Assembly (NCBI GenBank): GCA_904394195.1
Contig: CAJFNH010000046.1
Coordinates: 1 to 8,359, forward strand
DNA from: Candidatus Gallimonas caecicola
GTDB taxonomy: Bacteria > Bacillota > Clostridia > Christensenellales > Borkfalkiaceae
Length of the DNA stretch: 8,359 nucleotides
Reading direction: 5' to 3'
Numbering within the stretch: position 1 is the stretch's first letter; every line of letters begins with the position of its first letter. Of the stretch, positions 6,649 to 8,359 are shown piece by piece. The notes under the pieces were generated by a model. It saw only the letters and a list, made by a program, of their open reading frames with translations, was not told the DNA's origin and did not search any database. Made by a program: the position numbers and the translations under genes.

Positions 6649-7332
6649 ATGATTTTTATTACAGGCGATACGCACCGCTCCGACCTGGGCCGATTTCAGC
6701 ACTTCTGCATCCTTCACCCGGAGTTGAGCAAACGCGACTACATGATCGTGGCGGGGGATTTCGGCGGCGTGTGGGCGGAAAACACGCTGGAGCACGATCT
6801 GGCGCCTTTTTCCGCGCTTCCCTTTACCGTGCTGTTTGTGGATGGCAACCATGAAAATTTCGACCTGCTCGACGCGTTTCCCGTGGAGGAGTGGCAGGGC
6901 GGCAGGGTGCACCGCATCCGCCCCGATATCATCCACCTCATGCGCGGGCAGGTGTATGAGCTGGAGGGGAAGCGCATTTTCACCTTCGGCGGCGCCACGA
7001 GCATCGACCGCGCCATGCGCACCGAGGGGGTGAGCTGGTGGCGGCAGGAACTGCCCACCTGCGAGCAGCTCGACGAAGGGCTCGCCAACCTGAAGCGCTG
7101 CGGTAACCATGTGGACGTCATCGTCACCCACTCGTGCGGCGAGCGCGCCTTTGCCCACATGGCTGCGCGGCGGCTGGTGGGCGGCAAGGGACTGTATCCC
7201 GAAAATCATCTGCTCTCCAACTTCGAAGATGTCGCTTCGTTCGGGCACTGGTACTTCGGACACTTCCATGCGGACGCCCGTCTGGGCGAAAAATATACGG
7301 CACTCCTGCATGAGATCGTGCAGATTTCGTGA
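6649..7332 (+). CDS. Calcineurin-like metallophosphoesterase
   Basis: The 227-residue cytoplasmic protein carries a complete set of metallophosphoesterase metal ligands: GDTH (D7, H9), AGDFG (D37), GNHEN (N67, H68), THSCG (H161) and GHFH (H205, H207). The family uses a two-metal centre to cleave phosphomonoesters or phosphodiesters; the substrate is not evident. Length and motif order fit the compact bacterial single-domain members. ATG 6649 is chosen because the first beta strand and GDTH follow at once. The frame is open further upstream but reads basic, unstructured sequence. The purine-rich GGGGAGGGAG (6626-6635) lies 13 bases before the start, rather far. The gene follows the beta-propeller gene by 38 bases with no terminator between, so it is probably the last gene of the sigma-factor operon and ends at a strong terminator. 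It differs in type from the PPP phosphatase at the window start. Confidence 0.92.
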   Translation: MIFITGDTHRSDLGRFQHFCILHPELSKRDYMIVAGDFGGVWAENTLEHDLAPFSALPFTVLFVDGNHENFDLLDAFPVEEWQGGRVHRIRPDIIHLMRGQVYELEGKRIFTFGGATSIDRAMRTEGVSWWRQELPTCEQLDEGLANLKRCGNHVDVIVTHSCGERAFAHMAARRLVGGKGLYPENHLLSNFEDVASFGHWYFGHFHADARLGEKYTALLHEIVQIS

Positions 7333-7339
7333 ATGTAGA

Positions 7340-7368
7340 AAAAGCCGCCGGCTCTGCCGGCGGTTTTT
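7340..7368. terminator. Bidirectional rho-independent terminator between convergent genes
   Basis: CCGCCGGC (7345-7352) and GCCGGCGG (7356-7363) form a perfect eight-base GC stem around the loop TCT. The stem is flanked by AAAAA on the left and TTTTT on the right, so both strands give a stable hairpin followed by a U-tract. It begins eight bases after the phosphoesterase stop and lies about 38 bases beyond the stop of the convergent AraC gene, so it should serve both. Confidence 0.93.
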
Positions 7369-7401
7369 GATTTGTGCGGAGAAGGAAGCGTTTTCCCGGT
7401 C

Positions 7402-8343
7402 TCATTCTTTGCGGAACTTGTGGGGCGTTGTGCCGAATGTTTTGAGAAAGACGCGGTGGAAATGACTCTGATTTTCATAGCCCACGGCGCGGACGATCTC
7501 CTCCACGCCCAGAGAGGTGGAACGCAGGAGCTTTTCCGCCGCGGCCATACGCTGATCCTGCAGAAGGTGCTGAAAGGTTTTGCCGAAGATGCTTTTGATG
7601 CGCCGCGAGAGGTATGCCTGCGTGTAACCGAGCGACGCGGCGAGTTCGGCGAGCGTGGCGGCGGGGTAGTGTTGTTCCAGATAGGAGAGCACCGCGCGCC
7701 GCAGCTGCGCTTCGGGCGAGGAGACGCGCAGCGCATTCACCAGCGTATCGCGGTAGTAAGCAAGGTAGGAAAAGAGCAGGGACACGAGCCCCGCGTACAG
7801 CTGCTGCGAGCGATTGACAACGGCGTAAATCAGATTGTCCATCAGATTGCGGATGGGGAAATGATCGCGCGTGTGAAAGAAGAGATATTCCGCTTCGCCC
7901 GTTTCGGCAAAGTTGTTTGTGAGAAATTCGCTCATCACGGGATTGTTTTCCACCTGCGGAAAGATCGCCTGCAGAAAGGGATTGGAGAGGATGAAGTTGA
8001 TGCCGATGTCCTCCTTCCCTGCCCGCTTGATGGAGTGACGCGCGTGGCGGTTGAGAAAGAGGATATCGCCCTGTTCCAGCGTGAGCGTCTCTTTTCCGAT
8101 GACGTGCGAGATACGCCCTGCGTAGACGTACATGAATTCCATGTAGTCGTGTCCGTGCTCGGGAAAATCCACAAACCGGGTGTGCGGGCGGAGGTCGAGT
8201 TCTCTTCCCTCCAGAAACCTGGCGCTGTTGACGATGAAGCGCGCGGAACTGGAGTAATCGTCCAGCCGTACGCTTTGTCCGCGCAGGATGTCGCGTTCTT
8301 CCTGTGTGAGAGCCGTAAGTTGTTCAATGATAGCGGCGTCCAT
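7402..8343 (-). CDS. AraC-family transcriptional regulator with N-terminal cupin sensor domain
   Basis: The protein is 313 residues if it starts at the ATG ending at 8343. The N-terminal half is a cupin-type ligand domain: PEHGHDYMEF (H63, H65, E69) followed by a GDILFLN turn (about 92-98) is the usual metal or sugar-binding barrel of these regulators. The C-terminal ~100 residues (about 213-311) contain two helix-turn-helix motifs, the first in TLAELAASLGYTQAYLSRRI and the second in LGVEEIVRAVGYENQSHFHR, ending in the AraC signature TFGTTPHKF. Such regulators usually control nearby carbohydrate transport or hydrolase genes, here presumably upstream of the window in its own orientation or divergently placed past 8359. 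No ribosome binding site is visible in the 16 bases before the ATG, and the frame stays open to the window edge, so a start further upstream cannot be excluded. Confidence 0.9.
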   Translation of the reverse strand: MDAAIIEQLTALTQEERDILRGQSVRLDDYSSSARFIVNSARFLEGRELDLRPHTRFVDFPEHGHDYMEFMYVYAGRISHVIGKETLTLEQGDILFLNRHARHSIKRAGKEDIGINFILSNPFLQAIFPQVENNPVMSEFLTNNFAETGEAEYLFFHTRDHFPIRNLMDNLIYAVVNRSQQLYAGLVSLLFSYLAYYRDTLVNALRVSSPEAQLRRAVLSYLEQHYPAATLAELAASLGYTQAYLSRRIKSIFGKTFQHLLQDQRMAAAEKLLRSTSLGVEEIVRAVGYENQSHFHRVFLKTFGTTPHKFRKE

Positions 8344-8349
8344 GGATTG

Positions 8350-8355
8350 ATTGTA
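8350..8355 (-). promoter_or_regulatory. Extended -10-like element directly before the AraC gene start
   Basis: Read on the - strand, TGG (8358-8356) precedes TACAAT (8355-8350), an extended -10 with a single mismatch to TATAAT. The expected transcription start falls seven bases after the hexamer, on the A of the ATG at 8343. Any -35 element would lie outside the window. If real, the mRNA would be leaderless, which agrees with the missing ribosome binding site. Confidence 0.35.
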
Positions 8356-8359
8356 CCAC

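Overview
The window looks like chromosomal DNA of a moderately GC-rich Clostridia-type Firmicute, perhaps a gut commensal of the Christensenellales kind. This is an inference from strong GGAGG-type ribosome binding sites, the DUF2779, WYL, ECF sigma and PF09826 gene content, and the codon style. The exact taxon cannot be fixed from the sequence. Seven protein genes are visible, six on the + strand and one on the - strand. There is no rRNA, tRNA, CRISPR array or recognisable insertion sequence.

Region by region: (1) 1-546 is the 3' part of a PPP-type metallophosphatase gene cut by the window edge. (2) 607-4050 is a three-gene, same-strand cluster. It holds a 497-residue DUF2779 protein combining a Cas4/RecB-like nuclease half with a DEDDy exonuclease half, a strikingly AT-rich 306-residue protein of unknown family (possibly a divergent helix-hairpin-helix DNA glycosylase-like protein), and a WYL-domain transcription regulator. 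A promoter-like sequence precedes the first gene, and a GC-rich hairpin followed by a T-run lies after the last. (3) 4051-4179 is a 129-bp intergenic region packed with consecutive dyad symmetries, one of which resembles a Firmicutes LexA (SOS) box. (4) 4180-7332 is a probable operon: an ECF sigma factor, an overlapping membrane-anchored beta-propeller protein that may be its partner, and a small calcineurin-like phosphoesterase. (5) A strong bidirectional terminator at 7340-7368 separates this operon from a convergent AraC-family regulator (7402-8343, - strand). The proposed start of that regulator lies exactly where a leaderless transcript would begin.

Taken together, the ECF sigma and beta-propeller pair looks like a cell-surface sensing and transcription unit. 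The DUF2779, AT-rich gene and WYL trio is the best candidate for an undescribed system: two nuclease-type domains, a possible base-recognition protein of foreign composition, and a regulator class often linked to defence and DNA-damage loci. That functional link is a hypothesis from domain content and gene order only.
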